A stretch of DNA of 64,000 nt, taken from NCBI RefSeq assembly GCF_900302495.1, contig NZ_OMKW01000003.1:558001-622000 (forward strand). The letters are read 5' to 3'. Positions 51,471 to 60,503 of the stretch are shown here, piece after piece. Every line of letters begins with the position of its first letter. Positions within the stretch are counted from its first letter, which is position 1. Under the pieces are notes generated by a model. The model worked only from the letters and a program-made list of their open reading frames with translations, was not told where the DNA came from and did not search any database. This DNA is from Pontivivens insulae. Lineage in GTDB: Bacteria > Pseudomonadota > Alphaproteobacteria > Rhodobacterales > Rhodobacteraceae. Both the position numbers and the translations under genes were made by a program.

Positions 51471-52253
51471 TCACGTCTTGTCTGACTGCGCCGCCTGATG
51501 GGCGGCCCACATGTCTGGCCGACGCTCCTGCGTCAGCGCTTCGGCCTGTGCGCGGCGCCATTTCTCGATCTCACCATGATTGCCCGAAAGCAGAACATCG
51601 GGAACAGATCGCCCCTGCCACGCTCGCGGTTGGGTATATTGGGGATGCTCCAGCAGGCCAGCCGAATGCGACTCCTCCTCAGTCGAGGCGGCATTGCCCA
51701 GCACGCCGGGCAGCAGACGGACCGTCGCGTCGATGATGGCCTGGGCCGCAATCTCCCCCCCGGTCAGAACGAAATCGCCCAGGCTCACCTCAAAGATGTT
51801 GTGGGCGTCCAATACACGCTGATCCACACCTTCGAACCGCCCGCAAAGCAGCGTTACGCCGGGACCGGCTGCGAAATGGCGCGCCATTGCCTGATCGAAA
51901 CGGCGGCCGCGTGGGGACAGATAGATCAGCGGTCCGGTGACCGGTCGCGCGCGGATCGCCTCATCCAGCACATCGGCACGCAGGACCATGCCCGCCCCGC
52001 CGCCGGTCGGTGTGTCATCTACGGCGCGATGCTTTCCCAAACCAAAATCACGGATATTGGTCGTGTCCAGTTGCCACTTGCCTTCCCGCAAGGCCCGACC
52101 GGTCAACGAATGGCCGAGGATGCCTGGAAACATGTCCGGGTAGAGCGTCAGTATTCGGGCCGTCCACACGCCGATCAGCTCGCTCTCTCCCATCAGGTCG
52201 CGCGGTTTTGCGCTGACGGCGATGGACTTGCGCCCGTGGGACCGGATTGCCAT
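51471..52253 (-). CDS. trmD: tRNA (guanine(37)-N(1))-methyltransferase
   Basis: 260 residues from ATG 52253 ([10 protein letters not shown]), chosen because GGAGG lies 8 bp upstream; the roseobacter TrmD has an N-terminal extension of about 30 residues before [25 protein letters not shown] trefoil-knot motifs: [37 protein letters not shown] and [20 protein letters not shown]. Forms m1G37, which prevents frameshifting. Follows rimM by 42 bp. Confidence 0.96.
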   Translation of the reverse strand: MAIRSHGRKSIAVSAKPRDLMGESELIGVWTARILTLYPDMFPGILGHSLTGRALREGKWQLDTTNIRDFGLGKHRAVDDTPTGGGAGMVLRADVLDEAIRARPVTGPLIYLSPRGRRFDQAMARHFAAGPGVTLLCGRFEGVDQRVLDAHNIFEVSLGDFVLTGGEIAAQAIIDATVRLLPGVLGNAASTEEESHSAGLLEHPQYTQPRAWQGRSVPDVLLSGNHGEIEKWRRAQAEALTQERRPDMWAAHQAAQSDKT

Positions 52254-52295
52254 GTCAGACGCCTCCGGCGGGGGTATTTGCACCAATCCGAAGCA

Positions 52296-52787
52296 TCACG
52301 TGTCGCTCAGATCCGCAATGATCCGTTTGGCTGACAGATCAACAGTTGGCACAGCGGCCCGGGTGAAGGGGATCAGGATCTCCCCCGACGGGCCCAGCAC
52401 CTCAAGTATATCGCCCGCCCCATGATCATGTACTGCGCGGACCTTTCCCAATTCAGCTCCACCTGTATCGAGAACCGTCAGACCGATCAGATCGGCATGG
52501 TAAAACTCGTCATCAGGAAGGTTGGGCATGCGATCCCGCTCTGCATAGAGCCGCGTGCCTTTCAGCGCATCTGCTTCTTCCTTGGTGGCAATCCCGCTCA
52601 AGGTGGCGGCAAGGCCGTTCTTGATCATGCGGGAAATTGCGACATCGAAGCTGAGTTTGCCATCCTCGGTGGTCAGCGGCGCATAGTCCGCAATTGCCAC
52701 TGGATCAGAGGTGAAACTCTTCAGCCTCACCTCGCCGCGCACGCCGAATGCACCGGCAATCGCTCCGACACAGATCTTGTCACTCAT
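52296..52787 (-). CDS. rimM: Ribosome maturation factor RimM
   Basis: 163 residues from ATG 52787. N-terminal [20 protein letters not shown] and the PRC-barrel half with [39 protein letters not shown] and [13 protein letters not shown]. Assists 16S 3' domain assembly around uS19. Its start overlaps the bluB stop (ATGA), so bluB is embedded in the ribosomal operon. Confidence 0.95.
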   Translation of the reverse strand: MSDKICVGAIAGAFGVRGEVRLKSFTSDPVAIADYAPLTTEDGKLSFDVAISRMIKNGLAATLSGIATKEEADALKGTRLYAERDRMPNLPDDEFYHADLIGLTVLDTGGAELGKVRAVHDHGAGDILEVLGPSGEILIPFTRAAVPTVDLSAKRIIADLSDT

Positions 52788-53413
52788 CTGACTTGAACCT
52801 CCGGCAATGGTGCTGCGGTCTCCCAACCGGCCTTGATCAGTTCGGGCGTCAGGTTGTCCTCTTCCGGCCATCCCATGCAGAGATAGGCCACCAGCGTCCA
52901 GCCTTGCCGAACTTCAAGATCGCGGGTCAGCCGCTCAGGATCCAGGATCGAGACCCAGCCGAGACCCAGACCATGCGCGCGCGCCGTCAGCCACATATAC
53001 ATGATCGCGCCCACCACAGAATAAGCCCGGGCCTCGGGCATCGTGCCCGCGCCAAGGCCGGCGCCCTTCTCCGTGCTATCATCACAGAAGACCGCGAACT
53101 GGACGGGCGCCTCGCGCATGCCCGTCAGCTTTAGCGAGGCATAGCGCGCCGCTTTCTCACCGGAATAGCCTTGCAGGGCTTCGGCATTGGCCGCCTCGAA
53201 ATTCGAGCAGGCCGCATCGCGCGCCTTCACACTCGTCACACGGATAAAGCGCCACGGAGCGCTCAACCCGACCGAGGGGGCGAGACGCACCGCTTCCAGG
53301 CACGTGTCGATCAGCGCTTCTGGGACCGGATCAGTGCGAAAACGGCGCACATCGCGCCGCCAGCGCAGCAATTCGGTCAATTCCGCGGCAAAATCGTCAC
53401 TGAAGCGGTGCAT
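52784..53413 (-). CDS. bluB: 5,6-dimethylbenzimidazole synthase
   Basis: 209 residues from ATG 53413. BluB of the nitroreductase fold: [37 protein letters not shown], and [20 protein letters not shown] with the family Asp in CDD, followed by [13 protein letters not shown] and [12 protein letters not shown]. It cuts FMN to make the lower ligand of cobalamin. Cobalamin is the cofactor of methylmalonyl-CoA mutase at the left of the window. The bluB-rimM overlap (ATGA) places it between rpsP and rimM, an unusual place. Confidence 0.93.
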   Translation of the reverse strand: MHRFSDDFAAELTELLRWRRDVRRFRTDPVPEALIDTCLEAVRLAPSVGLSAPWRFIRVTSVKARDAACSNFEAANAEALQGYSGEKAARYASLKLTGMREAPVQFAVFCDDSTEKGAGLGAGTMPEARAYSVVGAIMYMWLTARAHGLGLGWVSILDPERLTRDLEVRQGWTLVAYLCMGWPEEDNLTPELIKAGWETAAPLPEVQVR

Positions 53414-53471
53414 CAGACCAGATCCCGGTTGGGTGTGGCGGGCGCACACTCAGCGCCCGCCCGGCAAAGGA

Positions 53472-53870
53472 TCACTCCGCCGCCGCGTCCTCAGCAGGTG
53501 CTTCGGCAGCGGCCGCCGCAGCTTCAGCTGCCTCTGCAGCCTTGGCGGCTTTCTCTTCCGCGCGCTCAGCTGCTTTCTTGCCCGGCTGGGCTTTCTTCAT
53601 GTTGGCGCGCTCTTTTTTCTCAACCACACCAGCAGCTTCGAGGAAGCGGGACACGCGGTCTGTCGGCTTTGCGCCCTTGGAAATCCATTCCTGGATTTTC
53701 TCGACGTCCATTTTTACGCGCTCTTCGGAATCCTTGGGGAGCAGCGGGTTGTAGGTGCCCAGACGCTCGATATAGCGGCCATCGCGGGCCATGCGGCTGT
53801 CAGCAGCGACGATGCGGTAGAACGGGCGTTTTTTGGAACCCCCGCGTGCGAGACGAATAGAGACGGCCAT
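53472..53870 (-). CDS. rpsP: Ribosomal protein bS16 with Ala-rich tail
   Basis: 132 residues, about 45 more than E. coli bS16. [40 protein letters not shown] and [18 protein letters not shown] are the ribosomal domain; the C-terminal part from about residue 88 is Lys/Ala/Glu-rich ([20 protein letters not shown] and [10 protein letters not shown]), probably helical or disordered. Such tails occur in alphaproteobacteria. First ribosomal gene of the rpsP-bluB-rimM-trmD run. Confidence 0.97.
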   Translation of the reverse strand: MAVSIRLARGGSKKRPFYRIVAADSRMARDGRYIERLGTYNPLLPKDSEERVKMDVEKIQEWISKGAKPTDRVSRFLEAAGVVEKKERANMKKAQPGKKAAERAEEKAAKAAEAAEAAAAAAEAPAEDAAAE

Positions 53871-53913
53871 GTGATTAACTCCTTGATCTGGTCGTTCGTG
53901 AACCTGAGTTCCC

Positions 53914-54216
53914 TCAGGTGTTTTCCTGGTATTGTTCGTGATGCCGGATGACTTCCTGAATGATGAAATTCAGGAATTTCCGTGTGAATTCAGGGTCTAA
54001 CCCTGCATCCCGGCTCAGACTTTCGAGCCGGGCAATCTGTTCGCCCTCCCGCGTCGGATCGGACGGGGGCAAGTCATATTCCGCCTTGAGACGACCCACG
54101 GCCTGCGTGCGCTTAAAACGCTCGGCCAAGGTGTAGACGAGGATGGCGTCCATATTGTCGATGGAGGCGCGGTGCTCTGCCAGCACCTCGCGTGCCTTTG
54201 TCACGGGATCGGTCAT
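53914..54216 (-). CDS. Chorismate mutase (AroQ type)
   Basis: 100 residues from ATG 54216, with GGAGG directly upstream. The helical AroQ fold: [60 protein letters not shown] and [20 protein letters not shown]. It converts chorismate to prephenate, committing to Phe and Tyr. The GTGYAC array (54234-54272) lies 18 bp before the start. It is followed by rpsP with a 44-bp gap. Confidence 0.92.
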   Translation of the reverse strand: MTDPVTKAREVLAEHRASIDNMDAILVYTLAERFKRTQAVGRLKAEYDLPPSDPTREGEQIARLESLSRDAGLDPEFTRKFLNFIIQEVIRHHEQYQENT

Positions 54217-54233
54217 GTCGCCTCCAAAACCGT

Positions 54234-54272
54234 GTGCACAACCCGTGCACAATGCGTGCACAACCCGTGCAC
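54234..54272 (-). repeat. Four GTGCAC hexamers at an exact 11-bp period (copy 2)
   Basis: GTGCAC at 54234, 54245, 54256 and 54267, all identical and each self-complementary. Read toward chorismate mutase, the linkers are GGGTT, GCATT and GGGTT. The array ends 18 bp before the aroQ-type ATG and next to its GGAGG site. It is related in unit, number and orientation to copy 1 at 25323. Confidence 0.85.
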
Positions 54273-54292
54273 CAAAATGTCAGATCGCCCCG

Positions 54293-54796
54293 TCATGCCG
54301 CCACCCTGTGCCGATAGACGAGATCCTCGTCAGAAGGCGCTTCGGCAATCAGGTCGCGCTCTGCGCCCAGACGCTCTGCCACTGAGATCGAGGTCACGTT
54401 GTCGGGCGAGATGTAGCTGACCAGTCGCGCTTCATCGAGATTTGCGAAGGCCCAATCCCGCGCCGCACCCGCTGCCTCGGTTGCATATCCGTGCCCCTCG
54501 AAACCGTCGAGAAGGACCCAGCCCAATTCCCGCTCAGGAAAGAAGGGGGGATGCTGGATCGCGACCTGGCCGAGAAACACGCCATCCTCAGTCCGCTCGA
54601 CACCCCATGCGCCAAAGCCGTGCAAGCTCCACTGAGCGATGTCATTGCAAAAGAAGAACCAAGCCTGCTTGGCCGAGAGCGGTCCGCCAACCGTCGTCGC
54701 ACGTTTGCTGGCAAAGAAAGCTGCATAAGGTGCGAAGTCGTCGGAGGTGTGCGGACGCAAGGTCAGGCGGTCGGTCTGAAGGATCGGAGCAATCAT
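54293..54796 (-). CDS. GNAT-family N-acetyltransferase (RimJ/RimL type), paralogue 1
   Basis: 167 residues from ATG 54796. RimJ-like motifs: LQTDRLTLRPHTSDDFAPYA, WSLHGFGAWGVERTEDGVFL, ELGWVLLDGFEGHGYATEAA and LVSYISPDNVTSISVAERLG. The acetyl-CoA pyrophosphate loop is EGHGYATEA. Close to the next gene (paralogue 2) along its full length, so they arose by tandem duplication. Its start overlaps the stop of that gene (ATGA). Substrate unknown. Confidence 0.88.
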   Translation of the reverse strand: MIAPILQTDRLTLRPHTSDDFAPYAAFFASKRATTVGGPLSAKQAWFFFCNDIAQWSLHGFGAWGVERTEDGVFLGQVAIQHPPFFPERELGWVLLDGFEGHGYATEAAGAARDWAFANLDEARLVSYISPDNVTSISVAERLGAERDLIAEAPSDEDLVYRHRVAA

Positions 54797-55302
54797 GCCG
54801 TGCCCTCCGGATGCAGCCATGTACCACAAAGGGAATCATGGTCCGGGGTGCCGATCTCACGCGCACCAAGCCGTTCGGCCAGTGCGATGGATCGGGTGTT
54901 GTTCCGGTCGATATAGGAGACAAGACGCTGCGCCGGAAGCGTGGCACGTGCCCAATCCCGTGCTGCGATAGCAGCCTCTTGCGCGATGCCCTTTCCCTCG
55001 GCGTCTGCGAAGATCGTCCAACCCAATTCAAGATCTGCATGATGGGGCGGATGGTGCAGACCGACCATGCCGACATGCTGACTGTCATGTTCCACCGCAA
55101 AGAACCCAAAGCCATGGGTCACCCATGTCCCGATATCTGCCATCAGGATCGTCCACGAGGCCGCTTCATCTTTTGGGCCACCAATATGGCGCGAACGATC
55201 AGACGCATAGAACGCGGCGAGCGTCGGGAAATCCTCCCGACGTGGCGCGCGCAGCGTCAGACGCTCGGTCGTGAGCGTGGGTATGGTCGCGGTCAGGCTC
55301 AC
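54793..55302 (-). CDS. GNAT-family N-acetyltransferase (RimJ/RimL type), paralogue 2
   Basis: 169 residues from a GTG start that overlaps the ffh stop (GTGA). Shares with its neighbour TTERLTLRAPRREDFPTLAA, VTHGFGFFAVEHDSQHVGMV, LELGWTIFADAEGKGIAQEA and RLVSYIDRNNTRSIALAERL. The acetyl-CoA loop EGKGIAQEA is intact. Translational coupling to ffh suggests a constitutive role, but the acceptor (protein N-terminus or small molecule) is unknown. Confidence 0.88.
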   Translation of the reverse strand: MSLTATIPTLTTERLTLRAPRREDFPTLAAFYASDRSRHIGGPKDEAASWTILMADIGTWVTHGFGFFAVEHDSQHVGMVGLHHPPHHADLELGWTIFADAEGKGIAQEAAIAARDWARATLPAQRLVSYIDRNNTRSIALAERLGAREIGTPDHDSLCGTWLHPEGTA

Positions 55303-56777
55303 TTCTTCTTGCCAAAGCCGCTGAGACCGGGGGGAAGGCTTGCGCCGCCAAGTCCCGGCATGCCGCCGGGTTGGGCTGGCATCTGCCCCGCGGGTGGGGT
55401 CATGCCAGCAGGCATTCCGCCGCCTTTGCCCATCAGGGCACCCAAGCCGCCGCGCATCATGCCCTTTTTGCCCATCTTCCCCATCTTCTTCATCATGTCC
55501 GCCATCTGGCGGTGCATCTTGAGAAGCTTGTTCAGATCGGCCACCTCCATCCCGGCACCGGCGGCAATGCGCTTCTTACGGCTGGCCTGAAGGATCTGCG
55601 GATTGCGGCGTTCCTTTTTGGTCATGGAGTCGATCAGGGCGATCTGGCGCTTGAGCACCTTGTCGTCGAGCCCTGCCTCATCCATTTGCTTGGACAGTTT
55701 GCCCATGCCCGGCATCATGCCCATGACGCCCTGCATGCCGCCCATCTTCATCATCTGTTCGAGCTGCCCTTTCAGGTCGTTCATGTTGAACTGACCCTTC
55801 TGGAACCGCTTCATCATCTTCTCGGCCTGCTCGGCCTCGATCTGCTCTTGCGCTTTTTCAACGAGCGAGACGATGTCGCCCATCCCAAGGATACGGCCCG
55901 CGACACGTTCGGGATGGAACTCCTCAATCGCGTCCATCTTTTCGCCAAGGCCGACGAATTTGATCGGTTTGCCGGTCACGGCGCGCATCGAAAGGGCCGC
56001 GCCACCGCGTCCGTCACCGTCCATCCGCGTCAGCACGACGCCGGAAATTCCAATGCGACTGTCGAAATTCTCTGCGGTGTTGACGGCATCCTGACCGGTC
56101 AGGCCATCGACCACGAGCAGCGTTTCGTGGGGTTTTGCCTCGTCCCGGACGGCAGCGACCTCTTCCATCAGCTCATCATCGATGGAAAGACGGCCAGCCG
56201 TGTCGAGCATGTAGACGTCATATCCGCCCAGCGTCGCCTGCTGCTTCGCCCGCTTTGCGATCTGCACAGGGGTCTGGCCGGGAACGATCGGGAGCGTGTC
56301 GACGCCGATCTGCATACCCAGCACGGCGAGCTGCTCCATCGCGGCAGGGCGGCGGGTGTCGAGCGAGGCCATGAGGACGCGCTTGCCCATTTTGTCGGTC
56401 ATGCGCTTTGCAAGCTTACCGGTTGTCGTGGTCTTACCCGAGCCTTGCAAACCCACCATGAGGATCGGCGCGGGTGGGCTGTCGATCTTCAATTCGCCGG
56501 CATTTATGTCGTCGCCCGCAAGGGTCGTGACCAACGCATCATGGACAATCTTGATGACCTGCTGGCCGGGCGTAACCGATTTGGTCACGGCCTGTCCGGT
56601 CGCCTGTTCCTGGACCTTCTTTACGAAATCGCGTGCGACGGGCAGGGAGACATCAGCCTCCAGAAGTGCGACGCGGACTTCGCGCAGAGCGGTGGACACA
56701 TCCGCGTCGCTGAGCGCGCCCTGGCGCGTCAACTTGTCGAGGACGCCTGATAGGCGGTCTGACAGATTCTCGAACAT
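55299..56777 (-). CDS. ffh: Signal recognition particle protein Ffh
   Basis: 492 residues from ATG 56777 (MFENLSDRLSGVLDKLTRQG). NG GTPase: MVGLQGSGKTTTTGKLAKRM (G1), ASLDTRRPAAMEQLAVLGMQ, DTAGRLSIDDELMEEVAAVR and TRMDGDGRGGAALSM, then GEKMDAIEEFHPERVAGRIL. The Met-rich M domain (about 330-450) binds the signal sequence and 4.5S RNA. The C-terminus is a Gly/Pro/Met-rich tail ending GFGKKK. Partner of FtsY at 21785. A GNAT gene is coupled at its end. Confidence 0.96.
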   Translation of the reverse strand: MFENLSDRLSGVLDKLTRQGALSDADVSTALREVRVALLEADVSLPVARDFVKKVQEQATGQAVTKSVTPGQQVIKIVHDALVTTLAGDDINAGELKIDSPPAPILMVGLQGSGKTTTTGKLAKRMTDKMGKRVLMASLDTRRPAAMEQLAVLGMQIGVDTLPIVPGQTPVQIAKRAKQQATLGGYDVYMLDTAGRLSIDDELMEEVAAVRDEAKPHETLLVVDGLTGQDAVNTAENFDSRIGISGVVLTRMDGDGRGGAALSMRAVTGKPIKFVGLGEKMDAIEEFHPERVAGRILGMGDIVSLVEKAQEQIEAEQAEKMMKRFQKGQFNMNDLKGQLEQMMKMGGMQGVMGMMPGMGKLSKQMDEAGLDDKVLKRQIALIDSMTKKERRNPQILQASRKKRIAAGAGMEVADLNKLLKMHRQMADMMKKMGKMGKKGMMRGGLGALMGKGGGMPAGMTPPAGQMPAQPGGMPGLGGASLPPGLSGFGKKK

Positions 56778-56956
56778 GTCCGTTCTCCTCATTCCAAATG
56801 CCAAACGACGAACGCACCGGTGGGCGCAACGCGCTGACCGGTGGCGATCCCCGACATATGGATCGTGGGACCGGAAGTCGTAAGGCTTCCGGAGCAATTC
56901 CGTGCGGATTAGAGGATCAGGGCAGAGTCGTCAAGCGAAGTGGCGCCGTATATGAA

Positions 56957-56984
56957 AAGGCCCCCGCATTGATGCGAGGGCCCC
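56957..56984 (-). terminator. Intrinsic terminator of the TadG-like gene
   Basis: On the minus strand GGGCCCTCGCAT, loop CA(A), ATGCGGGGGCC with one mismatch, followed by TTTTCATA. 24 bp after the stop of the TadG-like gene. Confidence 0.75.
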
Positions 56985-57007
56985 TATGGCTGTGCTGTAT
57001 GTGCGGA

Positions 57008-60000
57008 TTACTGCACAAGTACGGCGTAAGATAGGTAGTCGCCCGGATCCTCTGCCGCTGGGGCCTGGATGCCAGCGAATTCAGCATGGACATAGGCGCG
57101 GCTGATCTGATTGTTCCAGCAGTTCATGGCACCGATGTGATCGCTCTCATTCGCCATGCCCGGGCAGTTTGCAACCTGAACATCGCGGGTGAGGAAGAGG
57201 TCAACGACCCCCTCGACCGGTGCGAGATATGCACCGTTGTGATCGGGGTTGGCGGCATAGCCCTCGACCGAAACCGGATTCACCAGTGCACCGCAATTGA
57301 CCAGCGTGACGCGCTGCAGGCGACGCTCGGACGTCTGCTCCACCGAGGGGGTGGTGGCGAACTGGTAGTGACGTGGCAGGGTCTGGATCTGCTCACCACC
57401 GGACGACGCGCTCGCATCCAGCAGGCCGGAATAGGCGCGCTCGACTGTCGTGTAGCCGTCATACATGGAGGACGCACCGGCGATGTCCCACTCAATCGTT
57501 GAGTCGGGATTGTTCAGCGACAGGCCGTTGTCGTTCTCGTAGGGCGAGTAGTAGACCGCGAAGTAGGAGCTGAAGGTCGGGACGAGACCCACCGCGATAT
57601 CGGTCGAGCCTTCGAGACCGTTGAAGGTCAGCGATTCCTCAAGGGCAACCATGTTGATCGCGCCATTCTCCCAAGCGACGCGGACGTCGTAGACAAAGGT
57701 GGTCTGGAAGTCGATTGCATGACCGGCGGGCACGTTGAGAACGAGGCCCACGGACGGTGCCGTCTCACCATCGGTGTCGCGGAAGGAGAAGTGGATCGAC
57801 TCATCCTCGGAGGAGTTGTTGACCACGGTCCAGCCTGCAACGTCGCGGCCGCCATCGGAGCCGGTGCCGATGTTGAACACGCTGTAGGTCAGCGTTTCAG
57901 CGTTGTACTCCAGATTGTCGCCCGAAAGTTCTGTCGAGGTGTTGGTCGTGCTTTCTTCGGTTGCAACCTCCTCACAATCATCGGGATTGCCCGCGCCGTG
58001 AATGTGGTGAACCGTGTCGCTGTTTTCGGCGTTGTTGTTTCCGCCAGAACCACCGGGCGCACACTGATCGCCATTGCCCCAACCGTTGTTGCCCTGCGGG
58101 CCGCCGCGGCTGTTGCCGAGGCCGTTGCCGCCGCCATTGTTGCCGCTGGTCTCATCAGCCGTTTCGACAACTTCAATCACGGGATACTCAACCTCATCCG
58201 CCGGATAGGGTGCGCTCACTTCGTTGTAGCTGCCGTTTTCCAACGCGTCAGCATCGGTGCGCGGGAAGTCCATGTAAGGTGCGTCGGTACACTGCGCCGG
58301 ATCACCATTGCGGGTGTCGAGGCAGCTGTCTCCCAGAAGCATCGGTCCCCAGTGGTTGCCATAACCATCACCCGCAACGTGGTTCCGGCGGCTTGCCGTG
58401 TTCCGAATGATGGGCGGATAAGTCTCCGTCGCGCTTGCAATCTCGGCCACGGCGAAGCTGTAGCGAGAGTTGGCGCTGTTCTGCTGGTAGGCGGCCTGCT
58501 GATAGTCGGAATAGGCTTCCTGAAGCGCGGTGTTGTCGCCCGCAGCCTGAGCTGCGTAATAACGGGTCGCGGCATCATCCATGTCCGCCTGCATGGCGTA
58601 GTACTCGGTCTCGGCCTCATCACGCATGGTGACGTAGTTTTCGATGAGCTCTTCGCGGGTCATCATGCCGTGAACCGCAACATAGTCAGGTGCAAAGTCA
58701 CGGTCCGTCGTGACCGCTTGATTGAGCACACGGTCAAGCGGCGCATCCCAGATATCGAAGATGGTGTTGAGTGCGGTCGTCACCGTCTCTGGATGGGCTG
58801 CCTCAACCAGCACTTCGTTGCCGATGCACTGCAGGCCCGCGTCAATGGTTGCGAGGTAGCACATGTCCCGCAGCATATCAGTGGTGACCGGGCTGTTCAG
58901 GCGCGGATCACTCTCGGTGCCAAGTGTGTTTGGCTCGTAGGCAGAGCCGTTGAATGCGGAGAGGTTCTCCTCCGCACAGACACCGGTGGGGTCGCCACCG
59001 ATCTCATCCCACGGGTTGGCAAGCAGGCCGAGGCGGATTTCGGAACCGGGCGTGTCGAGCGGCATCGCGCCACCATTCGCAGCGTGAACTTCTGCCGTCA
59101 GCAGCATACGGGTGCCTTCCTGGCCCTCCATGATGTCAGCAAAGCTGCGGCCCTGCGCATCATCTTCGAACGGGTTACACATCACCAGCGTGGAAAGCGG
59201 ACCACAATAAGACGTCTCAAGACGCGCAACTGCAAATGCGTTGAGCGAGATGGACGTTGTCCGGTCAATGGTGCCGTCATCATTTGTCGCTGCTGCAAGC
59301 TGCGCGCGGAAATCGTCACTGTAACCAGTGGACGCCGCGGCATACTCAAACATCGAGTCGGCGCCAGCGGGCGAATTGTTGCCCTCGGCAAGGACGTCGC
59401 CACCCACAGTTTCATCCCCTTCGAACACGATATCACCGCGATCATTCGTCTGAATAACGCCGTCATCAATATCGGACTGAACAACAGCCGCCGCGAAGGC
59501 GCGCAGTTCCTGTTCCGTCATCTGGCCTGTTTCAGTGGTTCCGGTCGTTGGATCGGTTGCATAGACGGTAAAGGTGCCGTCGCCGTTATCAGCGACAATG
59601 CCTTCCTTTTCTGCGAGATCGATTGCCGCATCCACGAAATCGGACCGAGAGATGCTGACCGTACCCTCACTATCGACATATGCGCCGAAGTCACCATAGG
59701 CGACGGAACCTGCTGGGGCCGCATCATTGATTGTCAGATCTGCACCCTGAAGGAACACAGTGCCTTCGTTGATGATGCGCTGACGGGCTGCAGCGGTGAC
59801 ATCGTTCGTGCCTTCGGAGTTCAGGCCGACAGACATAAGCGTCAATTCGATTGTCCGGGCCTCTGCCTGCACAAAAACATATTGAGCAAGCGCGGGGTCG
59901 GTCGTGACCATCATGTTTCCGCCGGGATTCGACGCATCCAAGCCGCCCGGCGCTTCGGAGGGGTTCCGCGCAAAGAAGGTCAGGGGAACGGCAACGGTGA

Positions 60001-60286
60001 ACTGCGCCTCACCATCCACGAATGCGCTCGCCTGGGACACTGCCTGTGCGGCGGCTTGTGCGCGCTGAATGGCGTCAGCTTCACCATTCAATTCAGCAGC
60101 GGCGGCAAGAGCGGCTTTATCGACAAAGCCCTGCATCGACGTGTGAGCCGAATAGGCCCGACCAAAATCGATTACGAGACCGGCGGAGGTCAGCAACATC
60201 ACCGAAAAGACGGTGACTTGCATCGCGACGACGGCGTCTTCCGCTTTCAGAAAGCGTTTAACGATTCGCATCAGCTTCGTTGGCAT
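57008..60286 (-). CDS. Very large TadG-like (Flp pilus assembly) exported protein
   Basis: 1092 residues, roughly twice the usual size for TadG-like proteins. The N-terminus FLKAEDAVVAMQVTVFSVML then LTSAGLVIDFGRAYSAHTSM is the Tad domain membrane helix, followed by VDKAALAAAAELNGEADAIQ. A large extracytoplasmic part follows with a Tyr/Ala/Gln-rich helical stretch (about 545-615), a Gly/Asn-rich linker (about 712-750, GNNGGGNGLGNSRGGPQGNN) and a beta-rich C-terminus ending in cysteine pairs (VNCGALVNP, QVANCPGM, MNCWNN). No tadA, tadB, tadC, cpaB or pilin gene is adjacent. Own promoter and terminator. Confidence 0.82.
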   Translation of the reverse strand: MPTKLMRIVKRFLKAEDAVVAMQVTVFSVMLLTSAGLVIDFGRAYSAHTSMQGFVDKAALAAAAELNGEADAIQRAQAAAQAVSQASAFVDGEAQFTVAVPLTFFARNPSEAPGGLDASNPGGNMMVTTDPALAQYVFVQAEARTIELTLMSVGLNSEGTNDVTAAARQRIINEGTVFLQGADLTINDAAPAGSVAYGDFGAYVDSEGTVSISRSDFVDAAIDLAEKEGIVADNGDGTFTVYATDPTTGTTETGQMTEQELRAFAAAVVQSDIDDGVIQTNDRGDIVFEGDETVGGDVLAEGNNSPAGADSMFEYAAASTGYSDDFRAQLAAATNDDGTIDRTTSISLNAFAVARLETSYCGPLSTLVMCNPFEDDAQGRSFADIMEGQEGTRMLLTAEVHAANGGAMPLDTPGSEIRLGLLANPWDEIGGDPTGVCAEENLSAFNGSAYEPNTLGTESDPRLNSPVTTDMLRDMCYLATIDAGLQCIGNEVLVEAAHPETVTTALNTIFDIWDAPLDRVLNQAVTTDRDFAPDYVAVHGMMTREELIENYVTMRDEAETEYYAMQADMDDAATRYYAAQAAGDNTALQEAYSDYQQAAYQQNSANSRYSFAVAEIASATETYPPIIRNTASRRNHVAGDGYGNHWGPMLLGDSCLDTRNGDPAQCTDAPYMDFPRTDADALENGSYNEVSAPYPADEVEYPVIEVVETADETSGNNGGGNGLGNSRGGPQGNNGWGNGDQCAPGGSGGNNNAENSDTVHHIHGAGNPDDCEEVATEESTTNTSTELSGDNLEYNAETLTYSVFNIGTGSDGGRDVAGWTVVNNSSEDESIHFSFRDTDGETAPSVGLVLNVPAGHAIDFQTTFVYDVRVAWENGAINMVALEESLTFNGLEGSTDIAVGLVPTFSSYFAVYYSPYENDNGLSLNNPDSTIEWDIAGASSMYDGYTTVERAYSGLLDASASSGGEQIQTLPRHYQFATTPSVEQTSERRLQRVTLVNCGALVNPVSVEGYAANPDHNGAYLAPVEGVVDLFLTRDVQVANCPGMANESDHIGAMNCWNNQISRAYVHAEFAGIQAPAAEDPGDYLSYAVLVQ

Positions 60287-60388
60287 GGCTCACATCCCCC
60301 ACTCTGTCTCCCAACGAATACACGGTTTATCGCCCCCACGACGCCCGATGTATCCGTGCTCGCAGATGGAATGCGAGCTATGAGCAAG

Positions 60389-60417
60389 AATATGCCGAAA
60401 AGCGGTTGCAAACGCAA
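60389..60417 (-). promoter_or_regulatory. Predicted promoter of the TadG-like gene
   Basis: On the minus strand TTGCGT (60417-60412), 17 bp, CATATT (60394-60389), about 100 bp before the ATG. Computed by eye, moderate match to a sigma70 consensus. Confidence 0.35.
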
Positions 60418-60503
60418 TCATTCTGATTGAAGCGATGTGAGTGTCGTGTTTCACCGCGCCGTGAGCGCTCCAAAATACTCAATTAAACCAGAGGTTGTGC
60501 GTC

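Noticed and set aside
55371-56750. 459-codon His/Leu-rich plus-strand frame opposite ffh
   Set aside because: An antisense shadow; His/Leu richness is the complement of the Met/Lys-rich SRP protein.
57719-60430. 903-codon open frame on the plus strand, antisense to the TadG-like gene
   Set aside because: It mirrors a GC-rich gene, has no family motif, ribosome site or sensible composition (Arg/Val/Cys-rich), and the minus-strand frame has a signal helix and domain structure.
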